Shown: positions 17,515-26,860, counted from the first letter of the stretch. The stretch is DNA of 52,857 bases from Bacteroidota bacterium (GCA_029561305.1 JAKQJG010000025.1:1-52857); one strand, 5' to 3'. Program-made: numbers and translations. Notes: generated by a model not told the origin, from the sequence alone.

Positions 17515-19422
17515 TTGACTATTCACCAAATTTTAAAACAACACTGGGGCTACGATTCCTTCCGTCCGTTGCAGGAAGATATTATCAATACAGTACTGGA
17601 AGGAAAGGATGTGCTGGCATTACTGCCTACTGGAGGCGGTAAATCAATTTGTTTCCAGGTGCCTGCCTTAGCAAAGGAGGGGATTTGCCTGGTAATAAGT
17701 CCATTGATCGCATTGATGAAAGACCAGGTGCAAAACCTGAAACGAAAAGGTATTCCTGCGCTCTCTATTTACTCCGGCATGAGTTTTTTAGAGACAAAAA
17801 AGACATTGCAAAATGCCATGCATGGTAATTATAAATTCCTGTATGTTTCACCAGAAAGAGTAGAAACGAAATTGTTCCTTGAGTATTTGCCCGGTATGAA
17901 TGTGAGTTTGATTGCAGTAGATGAAGCGCATTGTATCTCTCAATGGGGATACGATTTCAGGCCGCCCTACCTTCGTATAGCCAATTTGAGAGAGCATTTA
18001 CCCGGGGTGCCTGTGCTGGCCCTGACTGCCTCTGCTACAAAAAAAGTGCAGGATGATATTTGCAGTAAACTTGCTTTCCAGCATACACAGCATCGGTTTC
18101 AACAATCTTTTGAAAGACCCAATCTTTCTTACAGTGCTTTTAATGTGCCTTCTAAGCAAAGCAAGCTGCTGGAGGTGCTGAACAATGTTCCGGGTACAGC
18201 GATTGTGTATTGCAAAAGCAGGAAACACACAAAAGACATCGCCGACCTGCTTAGGTTAAGAAACATCAAGGCCGATTTTTATCATGCCGGACTAACCAAT
18301 GAAGAAAGAAGTTTTAAACAGGAGAACTGGATAAACAATGCCACCAGGGTAATTGTAAGTACCAATGCTTTTGGGATGGGGATCGACAAACCGGATGTAA
18401 GGGTGGTGGTACATTATGATGTGCCGGATTGCATTGAAAATTATTACCAGGAAGCGGGCAGGGCAGGCCGTGATGGTAAAAGGGCTTATGCGGTACTGTT
18501 ATATAATGAAAGGGAACTCCATGACCTTCAGCAACAAACAAATACCCGCTTCCCGGCAAAAGAAGTGATCACAAAAATGTATACTGATGTGATGAACCAC
18601 CTGCAAATTCCTGCAGGTAGTGGCGAAACGGTCAGTTATGATTTTGATATTGCCGTTTTTGCCCAGGCTTTTAAAGTGGATATACTTACTGCAACCTATG
18701 CCATCAAAGCGCTGGAGCAGGAGGGAATGTTTGTTTTTAATGGCAGCTTCTTTAAACCCTCTACTGTGGTTTTCACTTGTACAAAAGAAGTTTTAAATGA
18801 CCTTGAAAAGCAACAGCCCATACTGGATGATATGGCTAAGGCATTGCTGCGCTCATATGAGGGAATTTTTGATTTTCCGGCAGCTATCAATGAAAACAGC
18901 CTGGTAACTTTTACAAAGCAAAGCAAGGAGGCTGTTATAAAGCAGTTGCAACAGCTGAATAGTTTTGGTATCATAGCTTACCAGCCTCAAAAGGAAAAAC
19001 CTCAACTAACATTGCTGCAAAACAGGATGTATGCCGACAGTTTTGTTATTAACCTGGAAGATTACTCAAAAAGAAAAGCACTCTTTGAAGAGCGGGTAAA
19101 TGCTGTATGTGCTTTTGCCCATAACAGTTTAGAATGCCGCAGCAAACAGATCGCATCTTATTTTAATGCTGCTATCGGAAAAAAATGTGGCATTTGTGAT
19201 AATTGCATCAATCAACAGGAAATAAAAATCAGTACCGAAGAGTTTGAGGCGATCACCGGGCATATTTACACCTGTATTGATAGCGGCATCCATACAATCA
19301 ACGAATTGCTCGGCCATTTTTCAAAAATCAAAAAAGAGAAGTATTGGAAAGTGCTCGATTACCTGCAGGCGGAGCAAAGGATAAATTTAAATAAAGAAGG
19401 CAAATTGGTTAAGAAATTTTAA
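17515..19422 (+). CDS. recQ: ATP-dependent DNA helicase RecQ
   Basis: A 635-residue 3'-5' DNA helicase used in recombination and fork repair. The order is motif 0 (WGYDSFRPLQEDII), Walker A (LLPTGGGKSICFQ), DEAH box with RecQ-specific loop (VDEAHCISQWGYDFRPPY), motif IV-V region (NAFGMGIDKPDVR) and motif VI (YYQEAGRAGRDG). The RQC zinc site follows (ECRSKQ and CGICDNC, about residues 540-564). No HRDC domain was seen; the tail is short. The start is a TTG at 17515, because no ATG lies between the copA stop and motif 0. The 21-bp gap suggests co-transcription with copA. Confidence 0.95.
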   Translation: MTIHQILKQHWGYDSFRPLQEDIINTVLEGKDVLALLPTGGGKSICFQVPALAKEGICLVISPLIALMKDQVQNLKRKGIPALSIYSGMSFLETKKTLQNAMHGNYKFLYVSPERVETKLFLEYLPGMNVSLIAVDEAHCISQWGYDFRPPYLRIANLREHLPGVPVLALTASATKKVQDDICSKLAFQHTQHRFQQSFERPNLSYSAFNVPSKQSKLLEVLNNVPGTAIVYCKSRKHTKDIADLLRLRNIKADFYHAGLTNEERSFKQENWINNATRVIVSTNAFGMGIDKPDVRVVVHYDVPDCIENYYQEAGRAGRDGKRAYAVLLYNERELHDLQQQTNTRFPAKEVITKMYTDVMNHLQIPAGSGETVSYDFDIAVFAQAFKVDILTATYAIKALEQEGMFVFNGSFFKPSTVVFTCTKEVLNDLEKQQPILDDMAKALLRSYEGIFDFPAAINENSLVTFTKQSKEAVIKQLQQLNSFGIIAYQPQKEKPQLTLLQNRMYADSFVINLEDYSKRKALFEERVNAVCAFAHNSLECRSKQIASYFNAAIGKKCGICDNCINQQEIKISTEEFEAITGHIYTCIDSGIHTINELLGHFSKIKKEKYWKVLDYLQAEQRINLNKEGKLVKKF

Positions 19423-19478
19423 ACGCAAATGATTGCGTAATTGATTTTATTTTCTTGCCTGTATAAGAGTAAAGGCAT

Positions 19479-19540
19479 AAAAAAAGGGACCAAGATAGAA
19501 ATCTAGTCCCGCTTTAAAATCCAATATCCTATGAAAAACC
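19479..19540 (-). ncRNA. Candidate small RNA of about 62 nt
   Basis: On the minus strand a good promoter (TTG 19575-19573, 20 bp, TATCTTCG 19552-19545) is followed about 60 nt later by a terminator hairpin (GGGAC, 15-nt loop, GTCCC; 19510-19486) with seven Us. No known RNA family was recognised. It is convergent to recQ and lies upstream of purA on the opposite strand. The rest of the 514-bp gap (19423-19936) is AT-rich with no supported ORF, apart from the purA promoter. Confidence 0.5.
19486..19510 (-). terminator. Rho-independent terminator, minus strand
   Basis: A GGGAC/GTCCC stem with an additional TAG/CTA pairing inside the loop, then a run of seven Ts (complement of 19485-19479). It ends the candidate small RNA. 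On the plus strand the downstream T-run is weak. Confidence 0.6.
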
Positions 19541-19544
19541 GATA

Positions 19545-19575
19545 CGAAGATAGGGGGGAAAACCAATCCAAGCAA
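19545..19575 (-). promoter_or_regulatory. Promoter of candidate small RNA
   Basis: TTG-20 bp-TATCTTCG on the minus strand, one mismatch to TAnnTTTG. No ORF follows that would explain it, which is why a non-coding transcript is proposed. Confidence 0.45.
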
Positions 19576-19862
19576 GGAAAAAGTCGATTTTTTTATAAGT
19601 TTTTTTAGCAATCTATGTGTAAGGATGACACAAGTACAGCAAATTTATTACTGATTATCAGTTAATTATAAAAATTTAGGCACGACTAAAAATATTTTTC
19701 AGGTAAGCATATTGTGGGGCGTTTGATTAAAAAAAACAATTTCTGCAGGAAACTTTTATTTCTTTTATCATTGAGCCTGAATTTAAAGCATGAGAATTTT
19801 TTATGTTGTAGCAGTTATACAACGGTCTCTTAAAAACATTTTTTATTTTGAATGATTTCATT

Positions 19863-19894
19863 TTAGGTGATTGCATCAATTCACTCTATTTTTA
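19863..19894 (+). promoter_or_regulatory. Possible purA promoter
   Basis: TTAG (19863-19866), a 20-bp spacer and TATTTTTA (19887-19894). Each box has one mismatch to the Bacteroidota consensus. It would give a leader of about 35 nt before the ATG at 19937. Confidence 0.4.
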
Positions 19895-19936
19895 CGCCCG
19901 GTTAAAATAATTGATCAGGAAAAAAGAAGTAAATAA

Positions 19937-21199
19937 ATGGTAGATGTTATTTTAGGTTTGCAATGGGGCGATGAAGGCAAAGGGAAAATAGTTGACTATT
20001 TCGCTCCATCGTATGATGTGGTTGCCCGTTTCCAGGGAGGACCAAACGCAGGGCACACACTATATGTGAATGGACAAAAAGTTGTTCTTCATCAAATCCC
20101 CAGTGGAATATTTCACCCGGGTAAAATCAACCTGATTGGTAACGGTGTGGTGCTTGATGCGGTTACATTAAAAAGAGAATGTGAAAAAGTTGCGGCGATG
20201 GGAGTTGATTATAAAAAGAATCTTTATATAAGCGAACGCACCCACCTGATACTACCGACACACAGGGCACTGGATAGAGCCAGTGAGATCGCTAAGGGAA
20301 ATGATAAAATAGGATCTACTTTAAAAGGTATTGGTCCTGCTTACATGGATAAAACAGGCCGTAACGGCTTAAGGGTGGGTGATCTGCTTGATAAAAGCTT
20401 TACTTCGCAATACATTAAACTGCGTTTAAAACACCAGCGCTTGCTGGATAATTATAATTTCCAGGAAGATATCAGCAATTGGGAAGATGAATTTTTTGAA
20501 GCAATAGAAGAGTTGCGGGGTTTTAATATCGTTAATGGCGAATACTTTATCAACGACAAAATTCAGCAGGGCAAAAAGATATTGGCCGAAGGTGCACAGG
20601 GAAGTATGCTGGATGTTGACTTTGGAACCTTTCCGTTTGTTACCAGCAGTAATACCATTTCTGCGGGTGTATGTACAGGCCTTGGCATTGCTCCACAAAA
20701 AATTAAAGAAGTGCTGGGTGTTTCAAAAGCCTATTGCACCAGGGTTGGCAGCGGTCCCTTTCCAACTGAGCTGAATGATGAAATGGGTGAACAGCTCCGC
20801 ACTACAGGAAGTGAATTTGGTGCCACTACCGGAAGGCCACGCCGTTGCGGATGGATTGACCTGGTGGCATTGAAGATGGCCTGCATGGTAAATGGTGTTA
20901 CGCAGATCATTATGACCAAGACGGACATACTGGATGCAATTGCTCAATTAAATGTGTGCGGTGCTTATAAAATAAATGGCAAGGAAGTAACAGAAGTGCC
21001 ATTTCAAATGAACAGAATGCAGATTGAACCTGTTTATAAAAGCTTTGCAGGGTGGCAAACAGATATATCATTATTAAAAGACTATGACGGGCTTCCTGCA
21101 AAGATGAAAGAATACATCAACTATATCAACAGCTACCTCAATGTGCCGGTAAAGTATATTAGTAATGGTCCTGGAAGGGATCAAATAATTACCGCATAA
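19937..21199 (+). CDS. purA: Adenylosuccinate synthetase
   Basis: A 420-residue GTP-dependent enzyme joining IMP and aspartate to adenylosuccinate, the first step from IMP to AMP. The N-terminus VDVILGLQWGDEGKGKIVDY carries the GDEGKGK phosphate loop and catalytic Asp. FQGGPNAGHT, KIGSTLKGIGPAYMDK, EGAQGSMLDVDFGTFPFVTSS and TTGRPRRCGWIDL are all conserved. The length is normal for the family. The start at 19937 leaves only one residue before VDVI, as usual. The acidic protein gene follows after 77 bp. Confidence 0.97.
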   Translation: MVDVILGLQWGDEGKGKIVDYFAPSYDVVARFQGGPNAGHTLYVNGQKVVLHQIPSGIFHPGKINLIGNGVVLDAVTLKRECEKVAAMGVDYKKNLYISERTHLILPTHRALDRASEIAKGNDKIGSTLKGIGPAYMDKTGRNGLRVGDLLDKSFTSQYIKLRLKHQRLLDNYNFQEDISNWEDEFFEAIEELRGFNIVNGEYFINDKIQQGKKILAEGAQGSMLDVDFGTFPFVTSSNTISAGVCTGLGIAPQKIKEVLGVSKAYCTRVGSGPFPTELNDEMGEQLRTTGSEFGATTGRPRRCGWIDLVALKMACMVNGVTQIIMTKTDILDAIAQLNVCGAYKINGKEVTEVPFQMNRMQIEPVYKSFAGWQTDISLLKDYDGLPAKMKEYINYINSYLNVPVKYISNGPGRDQIITA

Positions 21200-21276
21200 A
21201 AGGTTCTTAAAAATAATCAGGAAATTATTTGGCTAATTAAAAATCTCTAAGAAATTTTACAGCTTAATTGTTTGTT

Positions 21277-21699
21277 ATGGCGGCAAAATCAACCAAAGGA
21301 AAAAGTACAACACCAAAAGCAGATGAGGTGAAAAAATCTACTGCTAAAGCATCTACTAAACCCAAGAAAGATGTGGAAGAAGATGATGATGACGATGACG
21401 TGGAAGAGGATGAAAAACCCCTAAAAAAGGGGAAGGCAACTTCCAAAAAGGGGAAAGAAGATGATGACGATGAAGAAGAAGAGGCAGAAGTAGAAGATGA
21501 TTGGGAAAAAACAGAAGAAGACGATGAGTGGGATCCCGATTTTGATGAATTCGATCTGCCTAAATCAAAGTCTAAGAAAGCTCCCGGAAAAAAAGCAGCA
21601 AAGGAAGAAGAAGAAGACTTTAAGATCGATGACGATTTTAAAGATCTTGGCTTTGACGATGGCGGCGGCGGCGGCTTTGACGATGAAGACGATTTTTAA
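21277..21699 (+). CDS. Highly acidic, lysine-rich disordered protein
   Basis: A 140-residue low-complexity protein that alternates Lys-rich stretches (AAKSTKGKSTTPKADEVKKS, KSKSKKAPGKKAAK) with Asp/Glu runs (EEDDDDDDVEEDE, EDDDDEEEEAEVEDD). A short aromatic acidic stretch (DDEWDPDFDEFDLP) and a FDDGGGGGFDDEDDF tail follow. Start at the ATG at 21277; the in-frame TTG nine bases earlier is not needed. No fold or enzyme motif was seen. Such polyampholytes in Bacteroidota are unannotated. The charge pattern would suit binding to nucleic-acid-associated or basic proteins, which is inference. It lies between purA and the pabB-like gene with short gaps on the same strand. Confidence 0.75.
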   Translation: MAAKSTKGKSTTPKADEVKKSTAKASTKPKKDVEEDDDDDDVEEDEKPLKKGKATSKKGKEDDDDEEEEAEVEDDWEKTEEDDEWDPDFDEFDLPKSKSKKAPGKKAAKEEEEDFKIDDDFKDLGFDDGGGGGFDDEDDF

Positions 21700-21737
21700 T
21701 TACTATTTACGGGTAAACAGCCGTAAGGCATTTTATT

Positions 21738-23024
21738 GTGAAACTAACTGCTGAATTTCCCGTTGACAATCATAAAGAATTCAAAATAAAAATGCTGAAT
21801 TGGGCCAACCAGTTCAGCATTTTTTGTTTACTCGATAATCACCGGTACAATTTTGAACAGCCGGCCTTTGAATGTTTACTCGGGGCAGGAAAGAAAACTG
21901 ATATAGCAGCTTCAGCCGGTAACGCATTCCCGCTGTTGAAAGACTATTGCAGTACAAAAAAGAGTTTCTTATTCGGACATTTTGGGTATGATCTGAAGAA
22001 TGAGACTGAACAGCTGAAGTCAAATAATTATAACGGCATCAACTTTCCCGATCTTTATTTCTTTGAGCCAGAAATTGTTTTAGAGCTGTCGCTTGACAAA
22101 GTGATAATACATGCTGACAGCAATCCGGATGAGATCTTTTTAGCTGTTACTGCATCTTCTGCAGCTATTGGTAAATTAATGAGCGGTCAAACTGAAATAC
22201 AGAGCCGTTTTAAAAAGGAAGAATACATTGAAGCTGTTGAAAAGCTGCAAGCGCATATTTTACGGGGCGATTGTTATGAAATAAATTTTTGCCAGGAGTT
22301 TTATGCAGAAAAAATTTTTATAGATCCCGTTATGGTTTACTTGCGGCTATCCCAAACATCGCCTAACCCGTTTGCTGCATTTTATAAACTGAAGGATCAA
22401 TATTGTATATGTGCAAGCCCAGAGCGGTATTTGAAAAAAAAGGGTAACAGGCTTATATCACAACCGATAAAGGGCACCAGTCCAAGAAACCCGGAAGACA
22501 GCAATATGGATGATGCTAACCGGCAGGGCTTACTGGATAGTGAAAAGGAAAGAAGTGAAAACACCATGGTGGTTGACCTGGTGCGAAACGATCTGAGCAG
22601 GATCTGCAAAAAGGGGTCCGTAAAAGTAACAGAGCTGCATGGCATCTACAGTTTTCCACAGGTACACCAAATGATCAGTACGGTAGAAGGATCAGTTGAC
22701 CCCGGCACCCATTGGGTTGATATCGTTAAGTCAACTTTCCCCATGGGATCTATGACAGGTGCACCCAAGAAAAGAGTAATGGAACTAATTGAAAAATATG
22801 AGAAAACCAGGCGGGGACTATTTTCTGGTGCAGTGGGATATGTTATGCCGGATGGTGATTTCGATTTTAATGTGGTAATAAGAAGTTTGCTTTACAATGA
22901 ACCCGCCCGTTACCTGTCTTACCAGGCGGGTAGTGCCATTACTTTTAAAAGCAATGCAGCCGAAGAGTATACAGAGTGTCTCTTAAAAGTGGAGGCAATA
23001 AAGAAGTTGTTTCAAAAGCAATAA
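21738..23024 (+). CDS. pabB: Aminodeoxychorismate synthase component I (chorismate-binding)
   Basis: A 428-residue chorismate-binding enzyme. PabB aminates chorismate for folate synthesis; TrpE is the close alternative. The catalytic domain has LQAHILRGDCYEINFCQEF, ASPERYLKKKGNRLISQPIKG, TMVVDLVRNDLSRICKKGSV, GSMTGAPKKRVMELIEKYE and YQAGSAITFKSNAAEEYTEC. The PIKGT motif, with Lys where TrpE usually has Ala, favours PabB. No glutamine amidotransferase (PabA) or lyase (PabC) gene is adjacent. Translation appears to start at a GTG (21738); the next ATG would remove 17 residues of the N-terminal subdomain. Confidence 0.88.
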   Translation: MKLTAEFPVDNHKEFKIKMLNWANQFSIFCLLDNHRYNFEQPAFECLLGAGKKTDIAASAGNAFPLLKDYCSTKKSFLFGHFGYDLKNETEQLKSNNYNGINFPDLYFFEPEIVLELSLDKVIIHADSNPDEIFLAVTASSAAIGKLMSGQTEIQSRFKKEEYIEAVEKLQAHILRGDCYEINFCQEFYAEKIFIDPVMVYLRLSQTSPNPFAAFYKLKDQYCICASPERYLKKKGNRLISQPIKGTSPRNPEDSNMDDANRQGLLDSEKERSENTMVVDLVRNDLSRICKKGSVKVTELHGIYSFPQVHQMISTVEGSVDPGTHWVDIVKSTFPMGSMTGAPKKRVMELIEKYEKTRRGLFSGAVGYVMPDGDFDFNVVIRSLLYNEPARYLSYQAGSAITFKSNAAEEYTECLLKVEAIKKLFQKQ

Positions 23025-23355
23025 AAAAAGCAGTTTTAGTCCGGACATGCCATTCTAAAAACTGCTTACATCAAGGTCTTGGGTTTTATAAATCAGAAGG
23101 TAAAGGCTATTAGTTTTAATCTCTTACAGCCACTACAGTTACAACATTCCTGGAATATTGGTCCCCGAAAATGTACAAACAGGTCTTTCTTAACAATAAT
23201 TGGTATTTAAAGTGGGCATAACAAAGATGACTATTAATAAATTAATAACACATAGTACTGGAAACCAATTTAAAGTAGAAATAGTACTACATTGATGTCA
23301 TTGATTGTACTACAAGGTTGTAGTGCCAGCGCTGAGGTTTCGGATTATACTAATT
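23025..23355. other. Convergent intergenic region with repeated GTACT motifs
   Basis: A 331-bp gap between pabB (+) and the NarL-type regulator (-). It holds the minus-strand terminator at 23028-23067, TAGTACT at 23253-23259, TAGTACTA at 23282-23289 and the inverted repeat ACTACAA-GG-TTGTAGT (23309-23324). I see no convincing ORF. The segment between the regulator stop and the terminator may be a long 3' UTR or a separate small RNA. Confidence 0.4.
23028..23067 (-). terminator. Rho-independent terminator, minus strand
   Basis: The stem AAGCAGTTTT (23028-23037) pairs with AAAACTGCTT (23058-23067), then seven Ts on the minus strand directly beside the pabB stop. It should end transcripts coming from the kinase-regulator pair, about 290 nt downstream of the regulator stop. 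Confidence 0.65.
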
Positions 23356-23985
23356 TTATAACAGGTTATTTTCTATGGCGTACAAGGTTAAACTGGCATT
23401 GCTTTTCATGTTCATTTTGCTTAGAATGCGGGCTCTGTAAGTGCTTACCGTAGTAACACTCAATGAAAGATTGTCTGCAATTTCGCCTACAGCCTTACCC
23501 GCAGCCAGCATTTTAAAAACTACAAATTCACGGTCGCTGAGGTATTCATGCATTTTTTTATCCGAATCGCTGTCGAGGCTGTCAGCAATTTTTTCTGCAA
23601 TAGAAAGCGTTATATACTTTTTCCCCTGCATAACTCTTTTTACAGCATTCACCAGTTCATCTGGTGCAGTATCCTTACTTAAATAGCCAGATGCCCCGGC
23701 TTTTAAAACCCTGATGGCGTATTGTTCTTCTGGATGGATGCTCAGGATAAGAACGGGTAATGTGGGATTGTTTTGTTTAATATAGAGCAGTGCATCCAAA
23801 CCGCTTTTGCCTGGCATGGTAAGATCCGAAATCACAACATCCCATTTTTCTTTTATTACTTTTTTTATAAGTTCTTCTGCGTCGGGCACATCTTCAATGT
23901 GGGCATCTGTAAATTCTTCAGCCAGGATTTGCCTGAGGCCCTTCCTCACCACCATGTGATCGTCAGCAATTAGTATTCTTATCAT
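23356..23985 (-). CDS. NarL/FixJ-family response regulator
   Basis: A 209-residue DNA-binding response regulator. The receiver domain (residues 1-120) has the acidic pair D8-D9, phospho-acceptor D54 (VVISDLTMPGKSG), the conserved Ser (LILSIHP) and Lys (GYLSKDTAPDEL). The LuxR-type helix-turn-helix is at about 145-205 (LSDREFVVFKMLAAGKAVGE, then LSVTTVSTYRARILSKM). It lies 31 bp downstream of the PAS kinase gene on the same strand, so the two almost certainly form a pair. The target genes cannot be read from the sequence. Confidence 0.93.
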   Translation of the reverse strand: MIRILIADDHMVVRKGLRQILAEEFTDAHIEDVPDAEELIKKVIKEKWDVVISDLTMPGKSGLDALLYIKQNNPTLPVLILSIHPEEQYAIRVLKAGASGYLSKDTAPDELVNAVKRVMQGKKYITLSIAEKIADSLDSDSDKKMHEYLSDREFVVFKMLAAGKAVGEIADNLSLSVTTVSTYRARILSKMNMKSNASLTLYAIENNLL

Positions 23986-24016
23986 GTGTACAAATTATTT
24001 TTTTGCAGGCTGCCTG

Positions 24017-26860
24017 TTATGCGCTAAGCGGCACCGTTACTGATACCGTGGTGCCCATGCCAGGTTCACTTTTTATCTCGTAGCGGCCACCCATTTCAAG
24101 CGTTCTTTCCTTCATGCCAAATAATCCAAGTGTTTTTTTGCTTTCGATATTTTTAAACGAAAAACCTTTTCCGTCATCGGTTATGGTAAGCACCAGGCTG
24201 TTGTTCTCTAATTTGAGCGAAGAAACAATTTTTTTTGCATCTGCATGCCTGGCTACATTGGTTAACGATTCCTGGTATATCCGGAACAGGCCCGTTTTAA
24301 GCCGGTTAGGTATTTCTGTGTTACCTGTTTCATTAATGAAATCAGAATCGATGCCGGACCGTTTTTCAAATTCATTGCTTTGCCACTCCAGTGCTGCCAT
24401 CAGTCCCAGGTCATCCAGCATACTGGGGCGCAGGTCCATCGAGATTTTTCTTACAGATTTTATAGTGTCTTCAATTAACTCCAGGGTGCTGCTGAATTTT
24501 TCTTTGATGTCTTCTTCCTGTGGAGCAATCTTTTTATACAATGAAGAAATATACATTTTAAGTCCGGTAAGCTGCTGGCCCAGTTCGTCATGAATCTCCC
24601 TGGCCATACTGGTTCTTTCCTGTTCCCTGATATCCTGTAAGTGAGTTACCAGCTGCTTTATCTGCTTATAAGAGTTTTGCAGTTTTTCCTCAGCCTTTAT
24701 CATTTCACTGATATCCTGCCCTGTTCCTTTCAGGCCGGTCACCTCTCCATGCTCGTTATGTATTATTTCCCCAATACCCAGTATATGTTTTACCGTTCCG
24801 CTGCCCACAATAATTCTGTGCTGGTAGGTATAGCCTTTCTTATTTTCAATAGCCCGTTGCAGGGTTATATCCAGGCTGGGTAGATCTTCAGGATGAAAAC
24901 GTTGCCTGTATTTTTCGTACAAAGCTTCTGGCGGGGTATCTTCCAGTTCGTATATGCGGTACAGTTCTTTCGACCATTTAAGTTCATTTGTAAGCAGGTT
25001 ATATTCCCAACTGCCGGTTTTGGCGATGGCCTGGGCCATGTTAAGGTCATGCTCACTTCTTTTTAATTCCTCTTCAGCTCTTTTTGCGTCAGTAATATCA
25101 ACAAAAGTGAGCACCACCTGTTTTAACTTTTTCTCATCATCAAATTCAGGAAAAGCATTCATCAGCACCCAGGTCCTTCCTTCTTTTCCGGGCCTGTCTA
25201 TACCTGCCACAATGTTTATTAACGGCTCACCGGTTCTTATCACATGCAGGGCCGGGTATTCTTCCTGGGTAAGTCTTTCTCCGTCAGAAGAAACAGAATA
25301 CCATTCAGCGGCAGGAATCTTTTGATCCGATTTGATGCCCAGCAGCCTTGATGCTTCCTGGTTATATAGCATAATGGCTGCATCCGGCTGATGTACCACT
25401 ACGCCCGCATGTATGTTTTCAATAAGATGCCTGTATCTTTCTTCACTTTCTTTCAGGGCAGATTCGGTCCTTTTCTTAAAGGTAATGTCTTTAAAGAAAA
25501 CGGACAGCCCGTCTGCAGAAGGATAAATATCATTATCGAGCCATCGGTTGAGGGGGAGGTAATAGTTTTCTAAAAAAACATACTGCTGGTTTTTAAAGGC
25601 GGTAAGACAGGCATCATTAAAAACACTGCTGCTGATTTCACCAAAGCCAGTAAAAATATTTTTACCGATCATATGAGCCGGATCGTGCCCCAGCATTTCA
25701 CCAGCTTTTTTATTTACAAAAGTAAAAGTGAAGTTACTATCCAGGGTGAGAAACCCATCTGTAATACGTTCCAGGATATTGGTGGTTTCAGCAGTTTTTA
25801 TTTTTACCTGTTTTTCGAGTTCCTTGCTGAATTCTTTTTGACTGTCTTCTAATTTTCTTCTTTCCGTGATATTCCTGTGTACAGCTATGTAGCCGGTTAT
25901 CAATCCCTCATTATTTACAATAGTATTGATAGAGGCCAGCACATAAATTTGTTCCTTATTTTTTTTGGTGACCAAATATTCTGCTTTATAAAAACCTGTT
26001 TTATTCAATTCCGCAAGGCTGATCTTTTTTTCCTCATCACTATTATGAATGGTCATCAGCGAGGCAAGTACTTTGCCAGTTGCTTCAGTTCCTGAAATAT
26101 CATAGAGTTCAGCAGCATACCTGTTCCAGCTTTCTACAATAAAGTTTTTATCGGTAGTGAATATAGCATCCGGCAGGTTCTCAATCAGCGAAGCCTGGTA
26201 TCTTAACTGTGCGGCAACTTTTTCTTTTCGTTTGAATTCAAAATAAATAAGCAGGAGAAAACACACCAGTATCACAGAAAAAACGAAAGAGAGTATAAAA
26301 AACCGGTAGCTCGTTTCTTTTGCTGTATCCTCCAGGTATTGATTTGAATTATTAATAACGGCACGGTCGCTCAATTCCATTTGCTGGAGGGCAGAACGGA
26401 GACTGTCATTTATTTTTTTGCTTACACCACTTCTGATCTTTTCTACTATAGCATTTACCCCTGCAGAATCAAAAATCTGAAGGGAATTTTTTGAGTCCTT
26501 TATTTTCTCCTGCAGAAGATTTACTATTTGCGCCACCTGTATATTTCTTCCTTTCGCCGTTCCCGTAAACGCATGGAATGAATCAATGTTGGCTACCAGT
26601 TTTGCAACTGCTTCTTCGTGGGGCTGCCGGTATTCTTTGCTGGAAGTAAATGTATAGCCACGCTGGGCAGCATTCAGCTCCTCGATATTATCCAGCACGC
26701 TTTCTGTAAGCATGAGTGCATGCAGCGAACTGGTGGTTTTTTGATTTAATATCTTGGTATGGGTAACATTTTTGAAAGTGATCACCACAAAAAAGCCAAT
26801 AAATGAAAAGGCGATAACAAAAAAGATGCTTATGATCAGCCTTGTAGAAAGTTGTTTCAT
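24017..26860 (-). CDS. Membrane PAS-domain sensor histidine kinase (HisKA_3)
   Basis: A 947-residue sensor kinase. A transmembrane segment at about 10-30 is followed by an extracytoplasmic CHASE3-like helical domain (about 40-185, with LTESVLDNIEELNAAQRGYTF) and a second transmembrane segment (about 188-208). Four PAS units lie at about 220-335, 355-470, 475-600 and 610-730; the last has the PAC-like block LKGTGQDISEMIKAEEKLQ. The dimerisation domain carries the phospho-acceptor H757 in AREIHDELGQQLTGLK. The HATPase_c domain has the N-box NVARHADAKKI and the G-boxes DDGKGFSF and GLFGMKERTLEMGG. This is the NarX/DegS-type kinase expected to phosphorylate the NarL-like regulator downstream. The stacked PAS domains suggest several internal signals, possibly redox or small ligands. 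Confidence 0.93.
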   Translation of the reverse strand: MKQLSTRLIISIFFVIAFSFIGFFVVITFKNVTHTKILNQKTTSSLHALMLTESVLDNIEELNAAQRGYTFTSSKEYRQPHEEAVAKLVANIDSFHAFTGTAKGRNIQVAQIVNLLQEKIKDSKNSLQIFDSAGVNAIVEKIRSGVSKKINDSLRSALQQMELSDRAVINNSNQYLEDTAKETSYRFFILSFVFSVILVCFLLLIYFEFKRKEKVAAQLRYQASLIENLPDAIFTTDKNFIVESWNRYAAELYDISGTEATGKVLASLMTIHNSDEEKKISLAELNKTGFYKAEYLVTKKNKEQIYVLASINTIVNNEGLITGYIAVHRNITERRKLEDSQKEFSKELEKQVKIKTAETTNILERITDGFLTLDSNFTFTFVNKKAGEMLGHDPAHMIGKNIFTGFGEISSSVFNDACLTAFKNQQYVFLENYYLPLNRWLDNDIYPSADGLSVFFKDITFKKRTESALKESEERYRHLIENIHAGVVVHQPDAAIMLYNQEASRLLGIKSDQKIPAAEWYSVSSDGERLTQEEYPALHVIRTGEPLINIVAGIDRPGKEGRTWVLMNAFPEFDDEKKLKQVVLTFVDITDAKRAEEELKRSEHDLNMAQAIAKTGSWEYNLLTNELKWSKELYRIYELEDTPPEALYEKYRQRFHPEDLPSLDITLQRAIENKKGYTYQHRIIVGSGTVKHILGIGEIIHNEHGEVTGLKGTGQDISEMIKAEEKLQNSYKQIKQLVTHLQDIREQERTSMAREIHDELGQQLTGLKMYISSLYKKIAPQEEDIKEKFSSTLELIEDTIKSVRKISMDLRPSMLDDLGLMAALEWQSNEFEKRSGIDSDFINETGNTEIPNRLKTGLFRIYQESLTNVARHADAKKIVSSLKLENNSLVLTITDDGKGFSFKNIESKKTLGLFGMKERTLEMGGRYEIKSEPGMGTTVSVTVPLSA

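Noticed and set aside
19531-19608. A 25-codon plus-strand mini-ORF (MKNRYEDRG...)
   Set aside because: It overlaps the promoter of the minus-strand candidate RNA, has no visible promoter of its own and is too short to support by composition.
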